Source: an uncultured Lachnospiraceae bacterium (GTDB taxonomy: Bacteria; Bacillota; Clostridia; Lachnospirales; Lachnospiraceae). Taken from it: a stretch of DNA of 45,771 bases. A model generated the notes under the pieces. It searched no databases, was not told the origin of the DNA, and was given only the letters and a program-made list of their open reading frames with translations. Both the position numbers and the translations under genes were made by a program. Location: positions 1-45,771 of the forward strand of contig CAKRYR010000018.1 in the NCBI GenBank assembly GCA_934432595.1, read 5' to 3'. Shown in pieces: positions 24,604 to 34,700 of this stretch (positions are counted from its first letter, which is position 1; each line of letters begins with the position of its first letter).

Positions 24604-26316
24604 TCAATTATTAAAACTCTTTATCCAGTTTAATAAAGAATTCTTATATATATTTTCCTCAACATCTTTACGCATTTGGTCTGTAATCGGACCATTTTTC
24701 GCCATTTTTGCTAATATACCTGCTTGTAATTCTTCTATAGTCATATCTTCATATGGCTTGTCCACTAAGTTAGACTTTTCAGATACTGTTTTTATTGCCT
24801 TCTTAAACTTAGGTCCTGGTATTACGTATTTTTCTTCTGTATTACTTGCTTTATCCTTATAAATTTCTTTCAAATCCAAATTTTTATCTTCAGACTTATC
24901 AACTTTTTCCAATTTCTCAGGCTCAATTTTCCTATCAAATTCCACAGGCTCAATCTCCTTATCAGCCATATCAACAGGCACCCAAATGTCACCGAAGTTT
25001 GCCCTTACATTAACAGTTATTTGTCCGTTATTAACCTTAACTTTTTCTCCTGATAATGCTCCAACATATTCTTTTGCATTCCCTGCTGGTAAAGTCAATG
25101 TGCAATCATTATCATCATTATTTACAGTTACTACAACACTTACACCATTATAATTTCTTGAGAACGCATACTGTCTATTAGTTAATCTAAGTTCCTTATA
25201 ATCACCATATGATAATGCCTTTGTATTTTGCCTTATCTTTCCTAAAGATGCAATTAATTTTGTACAAGGATTTTTCTTGATTGCATCTTTATAATCATCT
25301 AAATCCAAAGCAGGTCTTAAAGAATCATCAGAAAACTTTTCTTTCTTTCCCTCTATACCAAATTCTGAACCATAATATATAGAAGGAACTCCTGGTAATG
25401 TATACATTAAAATATGAACTGGTGCAAAATGAGCTTTATTCGATAACTTCGTATATATTCTCTCAACATCATGATTATCTACAAAATTATATAATTTTAA
25501 ACCATCTGGTTTATTACCACCCATTTCGTAAAGTCTCTTTACTGTATGAGCAATTTCAAAGTAATTATGATCATTATGTCCAGAATATAAAGCTTTATGC
25601 AAATGATAATTAGTTACTGAGTGTAATGTTCCTTCATTTACCCAACGTATATAATCACCATGAATTACTTCTCCCATTAACCAAAAATCAGGTTTTACCT
25701 CATTTGCTACTTTTCTTAATGCCTGCATATAATTAAAGTCTAGAACATCTGCTGCATCTAGTCTAATACCATCTACGTCAAATTCTTCAACCCAATAACG
25801 AATAGCATCACATATATATTCTATAACAGCAGGATTCTTCTGATTCAACTTAACAAGAAGATTATATCCTCCCCAGTTTTCATAAGAAAATCCATCATTA
25901 TATTCATTATTACCGCTAAAATTCACATTACAAAACCAATCTTTATATTTTGAATTTTCCCTATTTTTTTGTAAGTCTTTAAATGCAAAGAAGTCTCGTC
26001 CAACATGATTAAATACACCATCAAATATTACCTTTATACCTTGTTTATGACACTCCTTAACATAATTCGTTAAATCCTTGTTAGTTCCTAGTCTACTATC
26101 TAATTTTTTATAATCTGTTGTCTCATATCCATGACCTACAGATTCAAATAATGGTCCAATATAAATAGCATTACAACCTATATTCTTTATATGTTCTATC
26201 CAAGGAATAATATTATTCAAACGATGTTCCGTACATTCATAATTATTTTCCTTTGGTGCTCCTGTTAATCCTAATGGGTAAATATGATAAAACACTGCTT
26301 CGTCATACCATGCCAT
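24604..26316 (-). CDS. GH13 alpha-amylase family glycosidase with novel C-terminal tail
   Basis: 570 residues, no signal peptide, so intracellular. The GH13 regions are DGVFNHVG (~99-106), GIRLDAAD with nucleophile Asp187, WLMGEVIHG with acid/base Glu216, and FVDNHDVERI with Asp283. It likely hydrolyses or transfers alpha-1,4-glucans such as maltodextrins. Residues ~445-570 are a charged, Lys/Glu-rich extension after the usual beta-sandwich domain, ending in a helical part (DMTIEELQAGILAKMAKNGPITDQ...); I know no such domain. The start has AAAGGAGG. It follows an Hsp70 and a TPR gene on the same strand. Substrate cannot be told from sequence. Confidence 0.88.
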   Translation of the reverse strand: MAWYDEAVFYHIYPLGLTGAPKENNYECTEHRLNNIIPWIEHIKNIGCNAIYIGPLFESVGHGYETTDYKKLDSRLGTNKDLTNYVKECHKQGIKVIFDGVFNHVGRDFFAFKDLQKNRENSKYKDWFCNVNFSGNNEYNDGFSYENWGGYNLLVKLNQKNPAVIEYICDAIRYWVEEFDVDGIRLDAADVLDFNYMQALRKVANEVKPDFWLMGEVIHGDYIRWVNEGTLHSVTNYHLHKALYSGHNDHNYFEIAHTVKRLYEMGGNKPDGLKLYNFVDNHDVERIYTKLSNKAHFAPVHILMYTLPGVPSIYYGSEFGIEGKKEKFSDDSLRPALDLDDYKDAIKKNPCTKLIASLGKIRQNTKALSYGDYKELRLTNRQYAFSRNYNGVSVVVTVNNDDNDCTLTLPAGNAKEYVGALSGEKVKVNNGQITVNVRANFGDIWVPVDMADKEIEPVEFDRKIEPEKLEKVDKSEDKNLDLKEIYKDKASNTEEKYVIPGPKFKKAIKTVSEKSNLVDKPYEDMTIEELQAGILAKMAKNGPITDQMRKDVEENIYKNSLLNWIKSFNN

Positions 26317-26376
26317 ATAAAATTACCTCCTTTTATCTTTATCTTATAATTATATTTTTACTAGAATTTATCTTAC

Positions 26377-28095
26377 TTATTGAAACATCAATTCTTCATT
26401 TTTCTCTATTGAATTAAGAAAATCTCTAAATTCTTCTCTTTCTCTTTCTATTATATCTCTATTTCTTGTATCTAAGGCTTCTTCAAATTTGTTCAAGTAT
26501 TTTTCTATCTTTAAACGTGTATCACCTAGCATTTCTTCATATAAACTCTCACCTTTAAATAATAACTGTTTATTTTCTTCCTCTTCCCTAGGTGATATTT
26601 TTAAATACTGCAAGGCTTTTAAACGTTCCTCCACTTCCTCGTCAGACATATCTGTACTATCACGTTTTAATACAATTGTCTTCTTATCGTTTGTTGAATT
26701 AACCTTAACCTCTACTTCTAAAATAGAGTTAATATCATACGTATATGTTACATCTACAGATTCCTCACCTGCCCTGTTTGCAGGAACATTTATAAATACT
26801 TCTCCTAAAAATACATTATTCTTTGCGAATCTACTTTCACCTTGAAGTATTCTTATTCTTATTCTATCCTGATTATCATTTGCAGTATATAAAGTTTCAG
26901 TCCTACTTACTGGAATCACAGTATTTCTCTCTATTATAGGTAAAAAATGACCATTTTCTAGTGAAGAATCTTTCTTTTCAACTACAATCTCTGTTCCTAA
27001 TGTAAATGGACATACATCTGTCAAAATAATTTCCTTAAGTGTATTCTTTCTTTTCTTCATAGCTCCTTGAATAGCCGCACCTAATGCAACTGCTTCATCA
27101 GGATTAATTTCCGTATTTGGTATTCTTCCAAATATCTTGCATACATATTTACGAAGAACTGGCAACTTAGTTGCACCACCTACAAGAATAATCTCATCTA
27201 TATCTGCTAGTCTAAGTCTTGCATCCTTTAAGCTTCTCTCTATCGGTCTACGAATTTTTTCTAATAATAATTGACATGATTGTTCATAATCTTCAAGACT
27301 AATTTTAGAAGTATACATCTCCTCATTTATATTACAAGATATTTCAATTTCTGGATTTGAACTTTTCATCTCAGAAAACTGTAATTTACCCTTTTCTGCC
27401 TGTTTCCTAATATGTGCTAATGTATTTTTATCCAACTCTTCTATGTCAATATCATGCTCATTTAAAAACATCTGTACAAGTATTGTTGTAAAATCTTCTC
27501 CACCAATATAGTTATCCCCTGCAACTGCCCTCACTTCTAGTATATTTTCATACTTTTCCAAAATCGATACATCAAAGGTACCTCCACCTAAGTCAAACAC
27601 AAGATACTTTATATTAATGTTCTTATTTTGAATACCATAAGCTATTGCTGCCGCCGTAGGTTCACTAATGATTCTTTCAACCCTAAGTCCAGCAAGCTTT
27701 CCTGCACACTTTGTTGCCTTTCTCTGAGCATCATTAAAATATGCTGGCACACTAATAATTGCTTCATCAACCTTTTCATTAGTATACTTTTCAGCATCCT
27801 CTTTCAAAGCCTTTAGTAATAGTGCCGCTATTTCTTCTACTCTAAACTTTCTATTATTTATATTATATTCCTTATTTGTTCCCATACTTCTTTTAAACAA
27901 TTCTACCGTAGAGTCAGGATATGTTACTAATCTTTCCTTAGCAGTTTTTCCAACATAAATTATCCCATCTTCACCAATACTTACCACTGATGGAGTCAAT
28001 AATTCCCCTAATCTATTAGGAATAATTTTAGCCCTATTGTCTTCATAATACGAAATCAAGCTATTAGTAGTACCCAAATCAATTCCTATAATCAT
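26377..28095 (-). CDS. HscC-type Hsp70 chaperone
   Basis: About 572 residues from the ATG at 28095 (MIIGIDLGTTNS), which has AGAGAGG upstream; a GTG at 28104 would add three residues. ATPase motifs are present: IDLGTTNSL, PAYFNDAQRKAT, DLGGGTFDVSIL, VGGATKLPVL. The substrate domain (~375-500) contains FTLGTEI, but the C-terminal lid is short and there is no EEVD-like tail, as in HscC-type proteins and unlike DnaK. The neighbouring gene encodes a J-like/TPR protein, matching E. coli, where HscC works with DjlB/DjlC. The pair probably forms a dedicated chaperone system whose client is unknown; the GH13 enzyme downstream could be one. Confidence 0.9.
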   Translation of the reverse strand: MIIGIDLGTTNSLISYYEDNRAKIIPNRLGELLTPSVVSIGEDGIIYVGKTAKERLVTYPDSTVELFKRSMGTNKEYNINNRKFRVEEIAALLLKALKEDAEKYTNEKVDEAIISVPAYFNDAQRKATKCAGKLAGLRVERIISEPTAAAIAYGIQNKNINIKYLVFDLGGGTFDVSILEKYENILEVRAVAGDNYIGGEDFTTILVQMFLNEHDIDIEELDKNTLAHIRKQAEKGKLQFSEMKSSNPEIEISCNINEEMYTSKISLEDYEQSCQLLLEKIRRPIERSLKDARLRLADIDEIILVGGATKLPVLRKYVCKIFGRIPNTEINPDEAVALGAAIQGAMKKRKNTLKEIILTDVCPFTLGTEIVVEKKDSSLENGHFLPIIERNTVIPVSRTETLYTANDNQDRIRIRILQGESRFAKNNVFLGEVFINVPANRAGEESVDVTYTYDINSILEVEVKVNSTNDKKTIVLKRDSTDMSDEEVEERLKALQYLKISPREEEENKQLLFKGESLYEEMLGDTRLKIEKYLNKFEEALDTRNRDIIEREREEFRDFLNSIEKNEELMFQ

Positions 28096-28160
28096 GTCTA
28101 ACACCCTCTCTTAATTTTGAATTACTATTGTAACAGTTCATTTCTCGGCTTAACTATTAC

Positions 28161-31100
28161 TTAACGTTTTCTCCTATCTAGCATTCTATTATACTCATGA
28201 ATATATCTAGAATTACCCGGAACTATATCAAGTGCATCTTTCATACACTTAATTGCTCCTACTTCGTCCCCCGTTTTTTCCAAAATTAATCCCTTAAGTG
28301 CTATTGCCTTATAACACTTTGTATACTTACAATTCTCACATTTTCTTACTCCAAATGCTTTATCTAAATGTTCGTTAGCTTTTGCATAATTTCCTTGAAC
28401 CCAATATGCATATGCCAATAAATAATTTTTCCTTGCTAACTGGCTAATTTGCTTATCACTTATTTTTTTTATTTTAGCCATAGTATCCTTTAATATATTT
28501 TGTGCTCCACTAAAATTCTTAGCGTTCATACAACTATAAGCATAATCCAAATAATTCTCTAAGGTCATTTCCTCCTTAGATTTTACTTGCTTAAAGAATT
28601 TAGAAGCTAGTTCAAACTTACCTAATTCCATGTACATCTTTGCTATCTGAATATATGCTCTATTACTCTTTAACCCAATCATTTTAGCCTCTTCAATTGC
28701 TTTAGTATAATATTTTAAAGCAGTATTCTCAGACTCTAATCCTGTATTACATTTACCAACCCATATGTATAAATCAATATTAGATGTCTCTTCATCTTCT
28801 AACTTTGCTTTTTTAGTATAAGCTTCTACCGATTCCTTATACATCTTTTGCTCATATAATAATATAGCCATCTGTTCATAATCATAAGGTTCACTAAATA
28901 TATTTATATTCTTTTCATAACATTCTACAGCCTTTTCTATATTATGTAATTTCACATAAGTTATAGCTAAATTTCTATATGGTATAGGAGAAGGTTCTTG
29001 CTCTATCCTCTCTACCGACTTTTCAAAAGCACTTAAAGCCTCTTCATAATTGTCATCATAAAGATATGTAATACCAAGATAGTTATAGGACATAGGATTA
29101 TATGGATTCATTTTAACAGCTTCCTTAAAATCCTTTCTAGCAAGTTCAAGTTCATTCATCTTAAGATAGACTAAGCCCCTATTAAATAATCCTTGAATAC
29201 TTTTAGTAATTTCAAGTTGCTTAGTATGAAACTTTATTGCTTCCTTATAATTCTCTTGCTTTTCTAAAAGGGAAGCTAACTTAATATTTGCTTCTCTATG
29301 TTCTGGGCACAATAATAATATTCTCTTATACGATTCTATGGCAGCTTTTATTTCTCCTAAATTTTCAAAACTAATTGCCATACATTCATACACTTCAACA
29401 TTATTTTTATCCTTCTCATGTACATTTTTTAATACTGCTAATGAACGTTTATATTCACCAATGCAAATGTACAAATTAGCCATTTCTATATATAATGGCA
29501 TTGGATCATCTATGTCAGATTTTTCATTATCATAGTTTGATAATAAATTCTCATATAGCTCTATATAATAAGAATAATCTATTTCATCTATATCATCTGA
29601 TTTCTTACTTATTTCTATAACTTCTTTTTCATACTGCATCTTTGTCTTATAGAAAGTAATTGCATCTGAACCTATTCCTTGTTCATCTAAAAATTCAAAT
29701 AATTTATTAACTTTATCATATTCACAATACTTAAGCAAAATTCTAATCTTATATACATAACAACTAATATCATATTGATAAATCTGAAGACATTCTTCAA
29801 AACCATCCAATGCTTTAGTTAAATAATCGGTTTTGAAATATGCTACAGACCTATAATACAAAGCATCAAAATTACGTGGCTCATTCTTAATAATATCTGA
29901 ACATACCTTTATGCAATCTTCATATTTTCTTATATCTAATTGATATCTTGCCAAATTTAACTTATGTCCAATATTTTTTGAATCCTCTTTAACTGCAAGC
30001 TTATATAAATTAAGAGCCTTTTTCTCTCTTCCTGCAATTTCATATGCTTGACCTAATAATTTAAATGCATGACTAAGCCTGCTATATTTTATAGTGTTTT
30101 CCACATTTCCATTACGTGGAATATTACGTATGCATTCCACCCATTTTTCAAGATATTTTATAGCATTAGTATGATCTTTTTTAGCTAAATAACATCTACC
30201 AAGAATATTACATCCTTCATAAATATCCCCCATAGCTTCTATTTCTTTTCCAACGCTAATTGCCTTTTCAACATCTTGTTTTTGTAAATAACACCATGCT
30301 AGTTTTGTTCTCGTTCTAACATCATCTTTATCATCTACAATCTTCTTCTCAAATTTTTCAATCAATTTGTCATTTGCTATATCTATATTATCAGTAACAT
30401 AAGTATCATATGGATTAACATCTCTTAATTCTGTATACAAATCCTTTGCTTTTTCAAAATCTTCCTCTTGCATATAACAATCTGCCAAACCTAATTTAGC
30501 ATAATAATGCTTATTATTAATTTCAAGTAATCTCTCATAAAATGCCTTTGCTTCACTTATATTACCATATGCCCATGCGATTTCTGCTCGAATATATACT
30601 ATAGATGCATCTTGTGGAAATTGCTCATATAACATCATAGCTATCTGACTAGCAGGTTCTAGTTGACCAATATTTATATAATATTTCACCCTTTCCACTT
30701 CAACATATGGGTGAACACTTCCAAAAGAGTCTAATGAAACTAACGTCTCATAGGCTCCTTGCATATCTCCTTCTCTAATTAATCTAACCAAATTAAAGAA
30801 CATAAATATAAATTGGTCATAGTCTATCATAAGTCCTGTTACAAATAAATCATAATTAATTATATCCTCATATTCTATTGAACTAATAACTACATCTTCA
30901 ATAAATTCTTTAGGATACTTTTCTAATAATTCTTTCTCATTTTCCTTAAATCCAAAAGTCTTATCTAATAATATCCATATCTTCTGTGGCAAATTATAAT
31001 GTTTCATCAAAAAAGAAAGTATAGCATCTGTCGCATCCATACGAGAATCAATCTCAACACATACTGGATCATTTAACAACTGCTGCCATATATCAACAGA

Positions 31101-31718
31101 AATTCTTTGTTCAAAATTATTATAAACTGATTCAACATTATTTATCCAAATCTCTATAGGTGAAAGATTATCTTCTTTCTTTTTTACATTATTATCTTCT
31201 GCAAGTCCTTCAATTCTTGCTGTATTTTCAAACATATTATTGTCATATATTCTATCATCAATATTTTTATCATCAGCATTTTCAATAGAATTATTATCGC
31301 CTATATTATGCTTTGGTACATTAAAAGTATTATCATTTATATCTACATTCGGCGAATTTAAATTATCATCATTCATATTATATCTATTATTTAATTTACT
31401 ATTGATTAATGGAATATCTAACTTAATTGTTTCATTAACTTCTCTTCTTTTCTTCCTTACAATATCCTTTATGTTATCAATGTAAATTGTCTTATCCAAA
31501 TTATCTACACTAGTATCAACCATGGTATTAGTATTTTCCATTGGAATCCTTGATGAATTACGTGCATAATCAAGAGCCTCCTCATAGGTTCTTCTCAACA
31601 TCATAAATCCCTGTGGATTATCTTCAGGATTAGTAACTGTAAGCATACGCCTATAAGCCTGTGTAATCACAGACTCATCAGTTGTTTCTTCAATGTTAAG
31701 AATGCCCCAATCTATCAT
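28161..31718 (-). CDS. Degenerate J-domain protein with long TPR array
   Basis: About 1185 residues. The first ~55 (MIDWGILNIEETTDESVITQAYRRML...NPEDNPQGFMMLRRTYEEAL) match the DjlB/DjlC-like J domain, in which the HPD motif is here NPE, so the His is missing. An Asn/Asp-rich linker follows (~80-200), then about 20 TPR-like helical pairs to the C-terminus (for example AKLGLADCYMQEEDFEKAKDLY, NRGLVYLKMNELELARKDF). Near the end CENCKYTKC resembles a metal-binding knuckle. It should be a cytosolic co-chaperone or scaffold for the Hsp70 encoded directly downstream. The ATG at 31718 has AGGAGG 8 nt upstream; a GTG at 31727 is too close to it. Confidence 0.85.
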   Translation of the reverse strand: MIDWGILNIEETTDESVITQAYRRMLTVTNPEDNPQGFMMLRRTYEEALDYARNSSRIPMENTNTMVDTSVDNLDKTIYIDNIKDIVRKKRREVNETIKLDIPLINSKLNNRYNMNDDNLNSPNVDINDNTFNVPKHNIGDNNSIENADDKNIDDRIYDNNMFENTARIEGLAEDNNVKKKEDNLSPIEIWINNVESVYNNFEQRISVDIWQQLLNDPVCVEIDSRMDATDAILSFLMKHYNLPQKIWILLDKTFGFKENEKELLEKYPKEFIEDVVISSIEYEDIINYDLFVTGLMIDYDQFIFMFFNLVRLIREGDMQGAYETLVSLDSFGSVHPYVEVERVKYYINIGQLEPASQIAMMLYEQFPQDASIVYIRAEIAWAYGNISEAKAFYERLLEINNKHYYAKLGLADCYMQEEDFEKAKDLYTELRDVNPYDTYVTDNIDIANDKLIEKFEKKIVDDKDDVRTRTKLAWCYLQKQDVEKAISVGKEIEAMGDIYEGCNILGRCYLAKKDHTNAIKYLEKWVECIRNIPRNGNVENTIKYSRLSHAFKLLGQAYEIAGREKKALNLYKLAVKEDSKNIGHKLNLARYQLDIRKYEDCIKVCSDIIKNEPRNFDALYYRSVAYFKTDYLTKALDGFEECLQIYQYDISCYVYKIRILLKYCEYDKVNKLFEFLDEQGIGSDAITFYKTKMQYEKEVIEISKKSDDIDEIDYSYYIELYENLLSNYDNEKSDIDDPMPLYIEMANLYICIGEYKRSLAVLKNVHEKDKNNVEVYECMAISFENLGEIKAAIESYKRILLLCPEHREANIKLASLLEKQENYKEAIKFHTKQLEITKSIQGLFNRGLVYLKMNELELARKDFKEAVKMNPYNPMSYNYLGITYLYDDNYEEALSAFEKSVERIEQEPSPIPYRNLAITYVKLHNIEKAVECYEKNINIFSEPYDYEQMAILLYEQKMYKESVEAYTKKAKLEDEETSNIDLYIWVGKCNTGLESENTALKYYTKAIEEAKMIGLKSNRAYIQIAKMYMELGKFELASKFFKQVKSKEEMTLENYLDYAYSCMNAKNFSGAQNILKDTMAKIKKISDKQISQLARKNYLLAYAYWVQGNYAKANEHLDKAFGVRKCENCKYTKCYKAIALKGLILEKTGDEVGAIKCMKDALDIVPGNSRYIHEYNRMLDRRKR

Positions 31719-31768
31719 CAAGTTCACCTCCTAATACCATGAATTATTCTATATATCATTTTCAATAA

Positions 31769-34700
31769 TTATAAATCAAACATATCCATAAGTGACATTT
31801 GATTTGACTCTGGGATGTCTCCTAACAACCCTAATCGTCCCATTGTATCTGTAACGGTAGAACTTACCTTACATCTTTGTTTAAAGTCTTCCTTAGATAA
31901 AAATGGTCCAAGTTTTACACCTTCTACTATTGAATCTGCCGCCTTCTCACCAAGTCCATCAATAGAACTTAAAGATGGCATAAGCTTACCATCAATAACT
32001 TGAAAATTTCTTGATTTTGCTTTAAATATATCAATTGGCATAAACTCAAAACCTCTATTGTACATCTCTTGTACAATTTTCATATCGGAAAATGCATCAT
32101 CTTCTTTATTGGATGGTTTATTTTCTGGGTGAATTTTAGCCTCTGCTGTTCTCTTCTTATAATCCTTCATATGTTTCTCAAGCTCTGCTTTTCCTAGACA
32201 CATCTGTTCATAGTTAAATGCCTTAGCTCTAATACTGAAAAATGCTGCATAATATGCTAATGGATAATACACTTTAAAATAAGCAATTCTAAATGCCATC
32301 ATTACATAAGCAGCTGCATGTGCCTTAGGGAACATGTACTTAATCTTCTTACAAGATTCAATATACCATTCTGGTATATCGGCTGCTATCATGTTTTCCT
32401 CCATATCTGGAGTTAATCCCTTACCTTTACGAACACTTTCCATTATTTTAAATGCTAAACCATTTTCTACACCCTTATATATCAAAAATGTCATAATATC
32501 ATCACGTGTACATATAGCCGAAGAAAGTGTACAATCACCTTTAGCTATATAATACTGAGCATTATTTAACCACACGTCAGTACCATGTGACAATCCAGAT
32601 ATTCTAACTAAGTCTGAGAAATTCTTTGGTTTAGTATCTCTAAGCATTTGCATAACAAATTCTGTACCAAACTCTGGAATTCCTAATGAGCCCAAGTCAC
32701 AATCCATTAATTCATCTTGTAGATTCAAGGCTGACGTATCTTCAAATAATGATAAAACTTTCTCATCATCAAGTCTTATATCTGTAGCAACTACACCTGT
32801 CAAATCCTCTAACATTCTAATCATAGTAGGATCATCGTGTCCAAGTATATCTAGTTTAAGCAAGTTATGGTCAATTGAGTGGTAATCAAAATGTGTAGTT
32901 ATTGTTGATGTAGTCATATCATTTGCCGGTCTTTGGACTGGGGTAAATGAATATATTGACTCACCAATTGGTAAAACTACTATACCACCTGGATGCTGTC
33001 CTGTAGTTCTTTTAACTCCAACACATCCACTTGCTATTCTCTCTATCTCACAATTCCTTCTAGTTATATTCCTATCACTAAAATATCCCTTAACATAACC
33101 GAATGCTGTCTTTTCGGCTACACCACCTATGGTTCCAGCTCTAAAGGTCTGTCCCTCACCAAATATAACCTCTGTGTAAGCATGTGCCTTGGCTTGATAC
33201 TCACCAGAGAAGTTAAGGTCAATATCTGGCTCCTTGTCTCCATAGAAACCTAAAAATGTTTCAAATGGAATATCATGTCCATCCTTACATAAATCTGCAC
33301 CACAAACTGGACATTTCTTATCAGGCATATCACATCCTGAACTTCCTGAATACTTCTTAACATCCTCTGAATCAAAATCAGAATAATGACATTTCTCACA
33401 ATAATAATGAGCTGGAAGTGGATTAACTTCTGTAATACCTGACATTGTAGCTACAAAAGATGAACCAACTGACCCTCTCGAACCAACCAAATATCCATCT
33501 TCATTAGATTTCCAAACTAGCTTCTGAGCAATTATATACATAACGGCAAATCCATTGGATATAATTGAATGTAATTCATGCTCAAGTCTATCTTTAACTG
33601 GTGCAGGTAAATCTTCACCATACATTGACTTTGCCTTATCATAACAGATCTTTCTTAACTGTTCATCTGAATCTTCGATTACTGGTGGACATTTATCTGG
33701 TCTAACTGGTGATATATTTTCAATCATATCTGCAATAATATTAGTATTAGTTATTACTACTTCCTTAGCCTTCTCTGCACCTAAATAACTAAATTCTTCA
33801 AGCATTTCTTGTGTAGTATGAAGATATAAAGGTGCTTGTTCATCAGCATCATTAAATCCTTTACCAGCCATAATTATACGTCTATATACTTCATCTTCTG
33901 GTTCAAGAAAATGAACATCACAAGTAGCAACTACTAATTTATTATGCTCCTCACCAAGTCTTATAATCTTTTTATTTATTTCTTGTAAATCCTCATATGA
34001 ATTAATGTCTTCATACTTTGGACTATCTATCATAAACTTATTATTTCCTAAAGGTTGTATCTCCAAATAATCATAGAAATTCACCAATCTCGCTATTTCT
34101 TCATCTGATTGGTTACGAATAATAGCCTGATATAACTCTCCTGCCTCACAAGCAGAACCTATAATCAAGCCCTCCCTATTCTCCATCAACAAACTCTTAG
34201 GAATTCTTGGACGTCTAGCAAAATACTCTATATGAGATAATGATACTAATTTATATAAATTAACCCTACCAACATCATTTTTTGCAAGAATAATGCAGTG
34301 ATAAGAAGGCATTTTCTTTATAGTATCCTTAGAAATCTTCTCCATAGCATTCAAAGTATCCAAGTCATTTATATCTTTTTCTTGTAACATTTTTACAAAT
34401 CTAACAAATATATCGGCAGTTGCAGTAGCATCGTCAACCGCTCTATGATGATTTTCTAGAGAAACACCTAGTTCTTTAGCCACAATATTAAGTTTAAATC
34501 TGCTTAAATGTGGTAATAATACTCTTGCCAAAGCAACTGTATCAACTACAGTAAATTCTACATCTATTCCTAAAATTTCTGCCTTTTTACTAATAAATCC
34601 TACATCAAAGGAAGCATTATGAGCAACTAGCACACATTCCTTACAAAAATCCAAGAATTCTGGTAAAACCTCATTAATAATCCTAGCATCTTTAACCATA

